The notes: generated from the sequence alone by a model not told the origin. Shown: positions 8,007-14,972, counted from the first letter of the stretch. The stretch: DNA of 14,972 nt from Bacillota bacterium (GCA_023458995.1 JAEWVV010000128.1:1-14972); one strand, 5' to 3'. Numbers and translations: made by a program.

Positions 8007-8657
8007 ATGCGCATCATATTGATGGGCCCTCCGGGAGTCGGTAAGGGTACAGAGGCCGAGTTACTGGTCAAGCATTATCGTATTCCTCATATCTCAACAG
8101 GAAATATTTTCCGTGAGCTCTATAAAGATAAAACGCATGTTGGTAAAGTTGCCAAAGAATACATCGATCGCGGCGAACTTGTTCCTGATGATATCACGAA
8201 CGAGATCGTCCGCCACAGATTGATGGCCCATGATTGCAAGAATGGTTTTCTATTCGATGGCTATCCAAGAAATATCGAACAGGCAAAAGCCTTTGATCGT
8301 TTACTCGAAGAAATGAAATGGAAGTTAAATGCAGTGATTAACATTGCGGCTCCTGATGAAGTCATCGTTAAGCGTATCGCAGGTAGAAGAGTCTGTGAGA
8401 GTTGTGGCGCTGTTTATCACATTAGCAACAAAAAACCTAAAATAGAAGGCATCTGTGATGTTGATGGTGGAAAACTTATTCAGCGCGCTGATGATATGGA
8501 AGAAACGGTTCAAAGAAGACTTCGTGTTTACAATGAACAGACCGCACCTGTCATCGGTTATTACATGGCAAAAGGATCTATTGTTGAAATTGATGGTACT
8601 AAGTCAATCGAATACACAGATCGAACCATTAAGAAAGTATTAGGTGAGATGAATTGA
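8007..8657 (+). CDS. adk: Adenylate kinase, zinc-lid type
   Basis: This enzyme converts AMP and ATP into two ADP in the cytoplasm. The 216-residue product has the P-loop GPPGVGKGT (7-15), the AMP-site motif STGNIFRE (30-37), DGYPRN (84-89) and the long lid. The lid keeps a structural metal site, Cys130, Cys133, Cys150 and Asp153, the same numbering as in Bacillus subtilis when counted from this start. An in-frame ATG lies at 8001, but GAGG (7995-7998) is only 2 nt from it and 8 nt from 8007, so 8007 is preferred. The TGA stop overlaps the TTG start of map. Confidence 0.97.
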   Translation: MRIILMGPPGVGKGTEAELLVKHYRIPHISTGNIFRELYKDKTHVGKVAKEYIDRGELVPDDITNEIVRHRLMAHDCKNGFLFDGYPRNIEQAKAFDRLLEEMKWKLNAVINIAAPDEVIVKRIAGRRVCESCGAVYHISNKKPKIEGICDVDGGKLIQRADDMEETVQRRLRVYNEQTAPVIGYYMAKGSIVEIDGTKSIEYTDRTIKKVLGEMN

Positions 8658-9412
8658 TTCTAATCAAATCACAACGCGAAATTGAGTTGATGCGCGAAGC
8701 TGGTCGCATCTTGGATTTAACGAGAAGCATGCTTGAAAAACATATCAAGCCTGGCGTTAGCACGCTTCAACTCGATACGCTCGCCGAAGCATTTATCAGA
8801 AATCTGGGAGCTACTCCATCATTTAAGGGATATCATGGCTTTCCAGGATCCATCTGTACTTCCATTAACGAAGTTGTTGTTCACGGTATTCCTTCAGAGA
8901 AACAAGTATTAAAAGAAGGAGACATTATTACCTTAGATTTTGGCGTCTTTTATAAAGGATATCATGCTGATTCTGCAACGACATATCCTGTAGGCAAAAT
9001 CAGTCAAGAAATTGAAAAATTACTTGAAGTTACTGAAAAAAGCTTATATGTAGGTCTTGAACAAGCAAAACCTGGCAACTATGTTTCAGATATATCACAT
9101 GCGATTGAATCCTACGTCAAACCCTTTGGCTATGGTATCGTTGAAGAATTTACCGGTCATGGTATTGGTAGAGAACTTCATGAAGATCCATATGTTCCTA
9201 ATTTTGGAAAGCCAAAGCAAGGCCCGGTTCTTAAACCAGGAATGACATTTTGCGTTGAACCTATGGTTAACTTAGGAACTAAACGCGTAAAAATTCTGTC
9301 TGATAATTGGACAACAGTTACAGTTGATCGTAAACCATCTGCTCATTTTGAACATATGATTGTGATCACGGAAACTGGCTATGACATCTTAACGATTGCA
9401 AAGAAGGAGTGA
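8654..9412 (+). CDS. map: Methionine aminopeptidase, type I
   Basis: This two-metal hydrolase removes the starting methionine from new proteins. The 252-residue product has the full ligand set: Asp95 and Asp106 ([17 protein letters not shown]), His169 ([10 protein letters not shown]), Glu202 (CVEPM) and Glu233 (FEHMI). Catalytic His77 lies in [10 protein letters not shown], and His176 is also kept. The start is TTG, overlapping the adk stop as TTGA, behind AGGTGAG at 8642-8648; the product then reads [19 protein letters not shown], the family N-terminus. The usual neighbours secY-adk-map-infA are present. Confidence 0.97.
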   Translation: MILIKSQREIELMREAGRILDLTRSMLEKHIKPGVSTLQLDTLAEAFIRNLGATPSFKGYHGFPGSICTSINEVVVHGIPSEKQVLKEGDIITLDFGVFYKGYHADSATTYPVGKISQEIEKLLEVTEKSLYVGLEQAKPGNYVSDISHAIESYVKPFGYGIVEEFTGHGIGRELHEDPYVPNFGKPKQGPVLKPGMTFCVEPMVNLGTKRVKILSDNWTTVTVDRKPSAHFEHMIVITETGYDILTIAKKE

Positions 9413-9416
9413 ATCT

Positions 9417-9638
9417 ATGGCAAGAGAAGATTTAATTGAAGTCGAGGCGAAAGTCATCGAAGTATTACCTAATACAAAGTTCAAAGTGGAACTGATCCAA
9501 AACGGACACATCGTTTTGGCACACGTATCTGGTAAAATCCGCATGAATAACATACGCATTTTACCTGGTGATAAAGTTACGGTAGAGTTATCACCATACG
9601 ATTTAACACGCGGTCGTATCACTTATCGCCGCAAATAA
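9417..9638 (+). CDS. infA: Translation initiation factor IF-1
   Basis: The 73-residue product is IF-1, a single OB-fold protein that covers the A site of the 30S subunit during initiation. It reads [20 protein letters not shown], then [22 protein letters not shown] and the end [15 protein letters not shown], all characteristic. AAGGAG (9404-9409), within the last codons of map, lies 7 nt from the ATG at 9417. An in-frame upstream ATG at 9396 would add seven residues that are absent in the family and has no good ribosome binding site, so it is rejected. Confidence 0.98.
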   Translation: MAREDLIEVEAKVIEVLPNTKFKVELIQNGHIVLAHVSGKIRMNNIRILPGDKVTVELSPYDLTRGRITYRRK

Positions 9639-9650
9639 GGAGGAAATGAT

Positions 9651-9767
9651 ATGAAGGTTAGAGCATCTGTAAAAAAGAGAAGCGAAGACGATATCATCGT
9701 CAAGCGTAAAGGCAAAATTTATGTCATTAATAAGAAGATTAAAAGACATAATCAGAGACAAGGATAG
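9651..9767 (+). CDS. rpmJ: Large-subunit ribosomal protein L36, zinc-free type
   Basis: This 38-residue gene was found by translating the gap between infA and rpsM. It reads [20 protein letters not shown] in its first half and ends [10 protein letters not shown]36 normally folds around one zinc ion held by three cysteines and a histidine (C11, C14, C27, H32 in Bacillus). Here the cysteine positions are Ser11, Asp14 and Asn27, and there is no cysteine, although a histidine (33) remains. The stretch [12 protein letters not shown] resembles the zinc-independent paralogues, such as E. coli YkgO, but the protein is shorter than those (about 41 residues). AGGAGG overlaps the infA stop. Its position before rpsM is the standard one. 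Confidence 0.96.
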   Translation: MKVRASVKKRSEDDIIVKRKGKIYVINKKIKRHNQRQG

Positions 9768-9779
9768 TAGGAGGAAACT

Positions 9780-10145
9780 ATGGCAAGAATAGCAGGCGTT
9801 GACATTCCAAGCGACAAACGCGTCGTGGTTTCGTTAACTTATGTATATGGAATTGGATTATCCCTTTCCAAACAAATTTTAAAGGACGCAAATATCAGTG
9901 AAGATACACGCGTTAAGAATTTATCAGAAGACGAATTGAACCGCATTCGTACTGAAATGGCAAAGTACACCACAGAAGGTGATCTTCGTCGTGAAGTTAC
10001 ATTAAACATCAAACGTTTAATGGAAATTGGTTCATATCGTGGCATTCGTCACCGCAAGGGATTGCCTGTTCGTGGACAAAATACACGTAACAATGCACGT
10101 ACCAGAAAAGGTAAAGCAAAAGCAGTCACTGGCAAGAAGAAGTAA
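9780..10145 (+). CDS. rpsM: Small-subunit ribosomal protein S13
   Basis: The 121-residue product is S13, in the head of the 30S subunit, where it bridges to L5 and its tail touches P-site tRNA. The N-terminal helix-two-turn-helix region has [19 protein letters not shown] and YGIG (residues 23-26). The rRNA-binding segment [16 protein letters not shown] (85-100) is followed by [11 protein letters not shown] and a lysine-rich tail. A TAGGAGG site overlaps the rpmJ stop region. This is the first gene of the alpha cluster proper. Confidence 0.98.
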   Translation: MARIAGVDIPSDKRVVVSLTYVYGIGLSLSKQILKDANISEDTRVKNLSEDELNRIRTEMAKYTTEGDLRREVTLNIKRLMEIGSYRGIRHRKGLPVRGQNTRNNARTRKGKAKAVTGKKK

Positions 10146-10159
10146 AGGAGGAATAAGAC

Positions 10160-10546
10160 ATGGCTAAGAAAAAAACAACAAAGCGTAAGGTTAGAAAGAA
10201 TATTCCCCTTGGTGTTGCACACATTCACACAACCTTCAATAATACAATCGTGACGATTACCGATGTTGATGGTAATGCGATCGCATGGAGCAGTGCTGGT
10301 GCACTAGGCTTCAAGGGATCTAAAAAATCAACTCCTTATGCAGCACAGATGTCAGCTGAAGCAGTTGCAAAAGCTGCAATGGATAACGGAATGATCAAGG
10401 TTGAAGTATCTGTAAAAGGACCTGGCCCTGGTAGAGAAGCGGCAATTCGTTCACTTCAAGCAGCAGGTCTAGAAATCACTGCAATCAAAGACGTAACACC
10501 AGTTCCACACAACGGATGCAGACCACCAAAACGCCCACGTGGATAA
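10160..10546 (+). CDS. rpsK: Small-subunit ribosomal protein S11
   Basis: The 128-residue product is S11, which lies on the platform of the 30S subunit near the mRNA exit. Landmarks are [15 protein letters not shown] (21-35), [20 protein letters not shown] (43-62), the [11 protein letters not shown] loop (87-97) and the C-terminal [13 protein letters not shown]. The Asn-Gly pair at 118-119 is the site that in E. coli forms isoaspartate. An AAAGGAGG site precedes the ATG. The sequence is ordinary for the family. Confidence 0.98.
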   Translation: MAKKKTTKRKVRKNIPLGVAHIHTTFNNTIVTITDVDGNAIAWSSAGALGFKGSKKSTPYAAQMSAEAVAKAAMDNGMIKVEVSVKGPGPGREAAIRSLQAAGLEITAIKDVTPVPHNGCRPPKRPRG

Positions 10547-10565
10547 TTAAAAGGAGGGGTAACTT

Positions 10566-11555
10566 GTGAAAGATTTAAAGTTTGAAAAACCAACCGCAGT
10601 TGAAGAAATATCTGTTGACGGCAATAAAGGACGCTTCGTGATCAAACCACTCGAAAGAGGTTATGGTATTACATTAGGTAATGCGTTAAGAAGAGTATTG
10701 CTCTCTTCACTTCCTGGCGCGGCGATCGTCAATATTAAGATTGATGGCGTCGAACACGAATTCTCCACCATCGAAGGTGTTTATGAAGACGTGATGGGTA
10801 TTGTCTTGAACCTAAAGAAGGTCATCTTCGCAGTTGATTCTAACGACCCTGACTTTGAACAAAAACTTGAACTCTATGCAGTCGGTGCCGGTCCGGTAAC
10901 GGCAAAGGAATTCAATCATGTTGACGGTGTTGAAGTTATCAACCCAAACCAGGTGATCGCAAACCTCGCTGATAATGGACGTTTGTCCATGGAGGTTACC
11001 GTACGCCGTGGTGTCGGTTATGTTTCTGCTGATAAGAATAAAGTTTATTCTAAAAACGAAAAGAGCATTATTCCCATCGATGCAATCTATACACCTGTGT
11101 CCAGAGTATCCTATCATGTTGAAAAAACAAGAGGGGACGCTGATGAACTGATGCTTGAAATCGAAACCAATGGTGCGATTTTAGCAAAAGAAGCTTTAGC
11201 ATTAGCATCTAAAATGTTGATTGATTACTTCAATACAATCGTTTCGATCAGTGAAAAAGCAGCATCGACAGATTTCATCTTCGAACAAGAAGAAGAACCG
11301 ACCAACAAGAAGCTTGACATGAAGATTGAACAACTCGATTTATCAGTACGTCTGTTCAACAGTTTAAAACGTTCTGGTATTTATACAGTGGGTCAAATCA
11401 TTCGTTTGACCGAAGAAGATGTTATGCGTTTCAGAAGCCTTGGCAGAAAGTCCTTTAAGGAATTAAAGGAAAAACTTGCTGAACACGGTTTGGAATTTGA
11501 AAACACTTCAAACAAAGAAGCAAAATTTCATTTTGACGATGAAGAGAAGGAGTAA
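10566..11555 (+). CDS. rpoA: DNA-directed RNA polymerase subunit alpha
   Basis: The 329-residue product is the alpha subunit, which dimerises to nucleate RNA polymerase assembly. The N-terminal domain (1-235) contains ERGYGITLGNALRRVLLSSL (30-49). An acidic linker (about 236-252) leads to the C-terminal domain (253-310), with LSVRLFNSLKRSGI and the LGRKSF helix-hairpin motif. Arg262 and Asn265 match E. coli R265 and N268, which bind UP-element DNA, so upstream AT-rich promoter elements can be read. The start is GTG behind AAGGAGGGG. The last codons (GAGAAGGAG) form the ribosome binding site of rplQ. An acidic tail of about 18 residues follows the folded domain. Confidence 0.98.
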   Translation: MKDLKFEKPTAVEEISVDGNKGRFVIKPLERGYGITLGNALRRVLLSSLPGAAIVNIKIDGVEHEFSTIEGVYEDVMGIVLNLKKVIFAVDSNDPDFEQKLELYAVGAGPVTAKEFNHVDGVEVINPNQVIANLADNGRLSMEVTVRRGVGYVSADKNKVYSKNEKSIIPIDAIYTPVSRVSYHVEKTRGDADELMLEIETNGAILAKEALALASKMLIDYFNTIVSISEKAASTDFIFEQEEEPTNKKLDMKIEQLDLSVRLFNSLKRSGIYTVGQIIRLTEEDVMRFRSLGRKSFKELKEKLAEHGLEFENTSNKEAKFHFDDEEKE

Positions 11556-11558
11556 ATC

Positions 11559-11915
11559 ATGGCTTATAGTAGATTAAGACGCAACAGCGATCAGAGAAAA
11601 GCCCTTCTTCGCGATCTCGTAACCGATATCATCATCAACGAACGTATCGTGACGACTGAAGCGAAGGCTAAGGAATTGAAGAAGCTTGCCGACAAGATGA
11701 TCACTTTAGCGAAGGAAGGTACGCTTGCATCACGTAGACAAGCTGCTGAAACCGTTCGTTTTGAGGACGTTAAGGAAGGCCAAAATGCTCTTCAAAAGTT
11801 GTTCTCTGAACTCGGACCTCGCTACCAAGATCGCAAAGGTGGCTATACACGCATTATCAAAACAGTGCCAAGACGCGGCGATGCTGCACCTATGGCAATC
11901 ATTGAATTCATCTAA
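11559..11915 (+). CDS. rplQ: Large-subunit ribosomal protein L17
   Basis: The 118-residue product is L17, located near the peptide tunnel exit. It has [20 protein letters not shown] (10-29), the [23 protein letters not shown] helix (32-54, recognised as a block), [19 protein letters not shown] (81-99) and the end [14 protein letters not shown]. It starts 3 nt after rpoA, using the AAGGAG inside the end of rpoA. It is the last gene of the operon: a terminator follows within 10 nt. In Bacillus the cluster continues with ECF transporter genes, truA, rplM and rpsI, none of which appears here. Confidence 0.98.
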   Translation: MAYSRLRRNSDQRKALLRDLVTDIIINERIVTTEAKAKELKKLADKMITLAKEGTLASRRQAAETVRFEDVKEGQNALQKLFSELGPRYQDRKGGYTRIIKTVPRRGDAAPMAIIEFI

Positions 11916-11924
11916 TTCAAACGT

Positions 11925-11948
11925 AAAACAGGCTGAGGCCTGTTTTTT
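11925..11948 (+). terminator. Intrinsic terminator of the ribosomal protein operon
   Basis: A perfect 9-bp stem AAAACAGGC/GCCTGTTTT with a TGAG loop is followed directly by T residues. It begins 9 nt after the rplQ stop, so it closes the long operon. Confidence 0.93.
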
Positions 11949-12051
11949 GTTTAATGTCTCTATGTAGCGATTAAACGTCGATATATTTTTGTCTAAATTA
12001 TGATCTATAAAAGTAATAAATTATTCTTTTTCTAACAATATCTCTTTTGGG

Positions 12052-12067
12052 TTGTTATTTATAACAA
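12052..12067. promoter_or_regulatory. Perfect 16-bp palindrome over the -35 region, possible operator
   Basis: TTGTTAT-TT-ATAACAA is a perfect inverted repeat with 7-bp arms. It begins with the proposed -35 hexamer and reaches into the spacer. A protein bound here would block RNA polymerase, so a repressor site is plausible. In such AT-rich DNA chance is possible, and it does not match a regulator site that I can name. Confidence 0.45.
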
Positions 12068-12080
12068 AGTATCATAAAAT
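12052..12080 (+). promoter_or_regulatory. Probable sigma-A-type promoter of the nuclease lipoprotein gene
   Basis: TTGTTA (12052-12057) and TAAAAT (12075-12080) are separated by 17 bp, close to the TTGACA/TATAAT consensus. The predicted start of transcription is near 12087, leaving a leader of about 30 nt. The region upstream is AT-rich (11960-12040), which could favour alpha-subunit contact. The promoter sits between the operon terminator and the next plus-strand gene, where one is expected. Confidence 0.7.
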
Positions 12081-12087
12081 AGATGTA

Positions 12088-12100
12088 CACTTTAAAAGTG
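12088..12100. repeat. Second short perfect palindrome at the predicted transcription start
   Basis: CACTTT-A-AAAGTG has perfect 6-bp arms and one central base. It lies at the predicted transcription start and before the GAGG ribosome binding site (12107-12110). It is too weak and lacks a T-run, so it is not a terminator. It may be an operator or chance. Confidence 0.35.
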
Positions 12101-12116
12101 AAAATAGAGGTATTTC

Positions 12117-13313
12117 ATGAAAAAGTTATTTATTCTAATGGTTCTAGTCCTAACAATCTTTGGATTAGCATCATGTAAAAAAGAAGTTTCACTTCAAACA
12201 GTTATCGATTCAGTTGAAATCACATTTAGTGGTAATGACTCTTTGAATTCTGTGACCACAGATCTTAGTCTACCTGAAAGTTCAACTTTGAATAAGAAAG
12301 TGATTTTTGTATGGATGAGTGATCAACCTATGATTGTTGATTATCAAGGTAGAGTCAATCGTCCAGATGAAACCACTGAAGTCAAACTAACATTGACGCT
12401 CTCCTTAAAGGGGATATATATGCACCGTGATTTCATTGTGACTATTATAGGTAAGAACACAGAGAAAGTAATCGATCATATCGATGATTTTGTTTTTATG
12501 GGGTATAACGATTATTATGATCAACTGAATTCAAGTTCTAATGTGATCACTGATTTAGCGTTACAATTAAGAAACACAATTTCATATGTTTCCTATGGTG
12601 ATGCAAGATATGTGTATGTGAAGTATGATAATGATTCACAGGTAGTCCTCTATGATGTCCCTTCAAGTAATACGTATCGTAAAGTTCCTTCATATGGAGA
12701 AGAAGGTTGGGGGGATGGTGGAAAAATTACGACACCAACTTTTAGTTTATCGCTTAATAGAGAACACGTATGGGCTTGTAACGATATGAGAATTATGCCA
12801 ACTAATGGTAGTCGTAGACTAAGTGAATATGTTGGTTTTAATCTTTTGAGTGGAACTTTTGACTATAGACCTGGTAATACCGATCGAGGTCACTTTACGG
12901 ATCTTCACAACCTTTGGAATGCTTTAGCAGGTCCAAATGGTACACATAATGATCATTTTTATGGTGAGGAAAATGGAAAATCCGCATCATCTTATTTGAA
13001 GAATAGTATTTTCTATCCAGGAGATGAGTACCGTGGTGATATAGCACGTATCCTCTTTTACATGACTCTGATGTATCCCCATTTGACACTTGTTGAAAAA
13101 GGAAGTCCACTAGCAAATGAAGGCACTATTTATTATGGTTATTTAGATGTATTACTCAGATGGAATGAAGAAGATCCAGTGAGTTACTATGAAACCTCAC
13201 GTAATGAAACGATTTATGAACTTCAAGGAAATCGTAATCCTTTTGTTGATTTTTATAGTAGTAACTTTGCTGATTTAATATTTGCATTGGGTGATCCCAA
13301 TGTACTTGATTAA
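12117..13313 (+). CDS. Lipoprotein with Ig-like domain and endonuclease I domain
   Basis: The 398-residue product is a predicted surface-anchored, non-specific nuclease. A lipoprotein signal ends at LASC (Cys20). Residues about 25-112 resemble an atypical bacterial Ig-like domain, with WMSDQPMIVDYQGRVNRP and alternating strands. Residues about 145-380 match the endonuclease I/NucM family (Pfam Endonuclease_1): NREHVW (214-219, with the catalytic His217), TDLHNL (261-266), GDIARILFYM (307-316), RNETIY and QGNRNPFVDF (370-379). The family cuts DNA and RNA using a His and a Mg ion. Uptake of nucleotides from digested nucleic acid is a plausible role, but this is inference. GAGG lies 6 nt before the ATG. 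Codon use is more AT-rich than in the ribosomal genes. Confidence 0.88.
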   Translation: MKKLFILMVLVLTIFGLASCKKEVSLQTVIDSVEITFSGNDSLNSVTTDLSLPESSTLNKKVIFVWMSDQPMIVDYQGRVNRPDETTEVKLTLTLSLKGIYMHRDFIVTIIGKNTEKVIDHIDDFVFMGYNDYYDQLNSSSNVITDLALQLRNTISYVSYGDARYVYVKYDNDSQVVLYDVPSSNTYRKVPSYGEEGWGDGGKITTPTFSLSLNREHVWACNDMRIMPTNGSRRLSEYVGFNLLSGTFDYRPGNTDRGHFTDLHNLWNALAGPNGTHNDHFYGEENGKSASSYLKNSIFYPGDEYRGDIARILFYMTLMYPHLTLVEKGSPLANEGTIYYGYLDVLLRWNEEDPVSYYETSRNETIYELQGNRNPFVDFYSSNFADLIFALGDPNVLD

Positions 13314-13336
13314 ATGATTGTTATAAGGAGAAAAGT

Positions 13337-14317
13337 ATGAACAAAAGACCTTTTGGTAAAACCGGATTTATGATTTCTGAAATTTCATTGGGTACTTGGC
13401 AATTAGGATCTAGATGGGGAGACCCATTTGATGAAAAGATTGCATTTGAAACACTTGAAGTTGCAACTAGTTTAGGTATTAATGCCTTTGATACAGCAGA
13501 TGTTTATCAAGGAGGTTTAAGTGAAAAAACAATTGGACGATTTAATAAAGATAAAGAAAACAAATCTTTTGTTATTACAAAGATTGGGAGAAGACTACCT
13601 AAACAAAGTTCAGAGTTATACACAAAAGAAACACTTCGTAAGTTTATCGATGATTCTTTGAACAACTTACAAGTTGATGCGCTTGACATGGTTTTACTAC
13701 ACTGCCCACCAACTGATCTCTATCATCAAAAAGAAATTTTTGGTTATATGGATGAATTTAAAGCATTGGGTAGAATCAAACATTATGGTGTTTCCATTGA
13801 AAAGATCGAAGAAGGCATTAAAGCCATGGATTATCCCGGTGTTGAGGCTATTGAAGTGATTTTCAATATGTTTAGACTTCGTCCAGCAACTGAACTTTTT
13901 GAACTTGCCAAAAAGAAAAACGTTGGTATTATCGTTAGAGTACCTCTAGCTAGTGGTCTTTTAACAGGTAAATTTACAGATAAAACAACGTTTGGTAAAA
14001 ATGATCATAGAACATTCAATAGACAAGGTGAATCATTTGATAAAGGTGAAACATTCTCAGGTGTTCCTTATGATATAGGTTTAAAAGCAGTTGATGAACT
14101 TAAAAAAGTATTTCCTAGTGATTTACCTCTATACGCACTTCGCTATATCTTAATGTTTGATGGTGTATCAACAGTGATTCCAGGAGCAAGTAAACCAGGT
14201 CAGATCATAGAAAATGTAAAAGCGGCAGAATTACCACCGCTTACGAAACATCAAATGGATGAAGTTGAACGCATTTATGATGAATATATCAAACCACTTG
14301 TACATCACTTGTGGTAA
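13337..14317 (+). CDS. Aldo/keto reductase family oxidoreductase
   Basis: The 326-residue product is a cytoplasmic NADPH- or NADH-dependent reductase of the aldo/keto reductase superfamily, with a (beta/alpha)8 barrel. It begins RPFGKTGFMISEISLGTWQLG, typical of the YajO/IolS-like bacterial group. The catalytic tetrad is visible: Asp52 and Tyr57 in FDTADVY, Lys82 in ITKIG, and His122 in LLHCPP. The cofactor region near the end has VIPGASKPGQIIEN (280-293), with residues that usually bind the 2'-phosphate or ribose. The substrate cannot be told from sequence. AAGGAG (13325-13330) lies 6 nt before the ATG. The gap to the nuclease gene is 23 nt, with no terminator, so the two are probably cotranscribed; no functional link between them is evident. 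Confidence 0.93.
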   Translation: MNKRPFGKTGFMISEISLGTWQLGSRWGDPFDEKIAFETLEVATSLGINAFDTADVYQGGLSEKTIGRFNKDKENKSFVITKIGRRLPKQSSELYTKETLRKFIDDSLNNLQVDALDMVLLHCPPTDLYHQKEIFGYMDEFKALGRIKHYGVSIEKIEEGIKAMDYPGVEAIEVIFNMFRLRPATELFELAKKKNVGIIVRVPLASGLLTGKFTDKTTFGKNDHRTFNRQGESFDKGETFSGVPYDIGLKAVDELKKVFPSDLPLYALRYILMFDGVSTVIPGASKPGQIIENVKAAELPPLTKHQMDEVERIYDEYIKPLVHHLW

Positions 14318-14319
14318 AT

Positions 14320-14342
14320 AAAAAGGCCAAAAGGCCTTTTTT
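14320..14342. terminator. Bidirectional intrinsic terminator between convergent genes
   Basis: A 9-bp stem AAAAAGGCC/GGCCTTTTT with an AAAA loop has T-runs on both strands. It begins 2 nt after the reductase stop and ends 1 nt from the stop codon of the minus-strand gene, so one hairpin serves both transcripts. Confidence 0.92.
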
Positions 14343-14343
14343 G

Positions 14344-14937
14344 TTAATCTAAGATTGCTGTAACAGTCTTTTTACCTCTAAGTTCAACATAGAAGTTTGC
14401 AACTGAAGTTTGTACATAAGGCATTAAGAAGAACATACCAATACCAAATGTAAAGATCGTCAAGATATACCAACCAATGAAACTTAAGTGAAGAAAGAAC
14501 AACTCCATTTTATGACCCTTCATCATTTCTTGGGACATTTCAATAGCTTTCATCGCATCAATTTCTGGATTATCTGCGATGATATATGGTGTCATGGAAT
14601 AAGCATATGCTTTAATAATACCTGGAATGATAAAGAGTAAGGACCATAACATAGTAAAGATACGTGTGAGTAAGATCGCGATGAATGAATTCACAAAACT
14701 CCGTTTAAATCCATCAATAACGAGTTCTAGCTTTTTACCATCAGAACCTGTTTCAATCATATCAATTAAATAAATTGCTTGACCAACAGCAAATGGTCCA
14801 ACTAAAAGTAACCCAATAATTGCTACTGATGTTGCTGTGGGAACAAGAGAGACAATCAATGTAACTAAAAATACCATCCAATAACTCTTTCTAAGTTGTT
14901 CCCAAGCTTGATGACGTAATTCACGACTTGATTTCAA
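14344..14937 (-). CDS. DUF975 family integral membrane protein
   Basis: The 197-residue product is a multi-pass membrane protein of unknown function, matching the DUF975 family. It starts KSSRELRHQAWEQLRKSYW and has about five hydrophobic segments (near 20-36, 39-57, 82-104, 145-163 and 164-185). The family block IPGIIKAYAYSMTPYIIADN (104-123) is followed by an amphipathic AMKAIEMSQEMMKGHK helix. A TTG start at 14937 is preferred: it matches the family N-terminus and lies 6 nt after AAGGGGTGG (14944-14952 on this strand). The ATG at 14955 would give a 203-residue form, but it lacks an upstream ribosome binding site and would translate through that site. No function is claimed. Confidence 0.85.
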   Translation of the reverse strand: MKSSRELRHQAWEQLRKSYWMVFLVTLIVSLVPTATSVAIIGLLLVGPFAVGQAIYLIDMIETGSDGKKLELVIDGFKRSFVNSFIAILLTRIFTMLWSLLFIIPGIIKAYAYSMTPYIIADNPEIDAMKAIEMSQEMMKGHKMELFFLHLSFIGWYILTIFTFGIGMFFLMPYVQTSVANFYVELRGKKTVTAILD

Positions 14938-14953
14938 ATATAACCACCCCTTC

Positions 14954-14959
14954 ATTATA
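14954..14959 (-). promoter_or_regulatory. Possible -10 element of the DUF975 gene
   Basis: A perfect TATAAT, read on the minus strand within GTATATAATG, lies just upstream of the gene. The -35 position would fall beyond the window end. Transcription would begin about 7 nt downstream, near 14947-14950, inside the proposed ribosome binding site. That is awkward, so the call is tentative. Confidence 0.3.
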
Positions 14960-14972
14960 TACTACATGTCTA

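Noticed and set aside
2155..9412. Possible use of TGA as tryptophan (Mycoplasma code)
   Set aside because: rplP, adk and map end in TGA at the family-expected C-termini, and tryptophans are encoded by TGG.
9396..9416. Upstream ATG giving IF-1 an N-terminal extension
   Set aside because: IF-1 starts MAREDLIE in other bacteria, and AAGGAG is correctly spaced only for 9417.
11989..12011. TTGTCT with TATAAA as an alternative promoter upstream of the nuclease gene
   Set aside because: The spacer is only 11 bp; the 12052-12080 pair has 17 bp and better placement.
14938..14955. ATG start for the DUF975 protein
   Set aside because: There is no ribosome binding site upstream, and the added residues are encoded by the GGGGTGG site itself; family similarity begins after them.
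1..14972. CRISPR array, tRNA, insertion sequence or phage genes
   Set aside because: No repeated spacer pattern, cloverleaf, transposase or terminal inverted repeats were seen on either strand.

Overview
The window looks like a chromosomal segment from a low-GC Gram-positive-type bacterium (Bacillota or its wall-less relatives). It carries the 3' part of the S10 ribosomal protein operon, then the complete spc and alpha clusters in the Bacillus gene order. TGA is used as a real stop codon (rplP, adk, map), so the Mycoplasma/Spiroplasma genetic code is excluded. The Firmicute-type gene order, the adenylate kinase with a zinc lid, the AT-rich flank and the surface lipoprotein nuclease with an Ig-like domain would fit the Acholeplasma/Izemoplasma side of the Mollicutes. 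That placement is an inference and not proven here.

Region 1 (1-11915) is one dense plus-strand transcription unit: rplB (partial)-rpsS-rplV-rpsC-rplP-rpmC-rpsQ-rplN-rplX-rplE-rpsN-rpsH-rplF-rplR-rpsE-rpmD-rplO-secY-adk-map-infA-rpmJ-rpsM-rpsK-rpoA-rplQ. Gaps are 0-19 nt and nearly every gene has a GGAGG-type ribosome binding site, often overlapping the preceding stop codon. No internal terminator or regulatory leader fits between the genes. The unit makes ribosomal subunit parts, the SecY channel, nucleotide (Adk) and N-terminal methionine (Map) processing enzymes, initiation factor 1 and RNA polymerase alpha. It ends at a clear intrinsic terminator directly after rplQ.

Region 2 (11916-12116) is the only sizeable intergenic region. 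It holds the terminator, a good sigma-A-like promoter and two perfect palindromes at that promoter.

Region 3 (12117-14317) is a probable two-gene unit: a lipoprotein of the endonuclease I family with an Ig-like domain, and an aldo/keto reductase. Region 4 (14344-14937, minus strand) is a convergent DUF975 membrane protein gene sharing a bidirectional terminator with region 3.

I found no CRISPR array, mobile element, tRNA or wholly new multi-gene system. The most interesting signals are changes inside conserved proteins. S14 and L36 are both zinc-free forms encoded in the main operon. S3 lacks the second glycine of its KH GxxG loop and has an added charged tail. L22 has an altered tunnel-loop tip and L24 an enlarged KOW loop. 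Outside the operon, the palindrome-bearing promoter of the secreted nuclease stands out.
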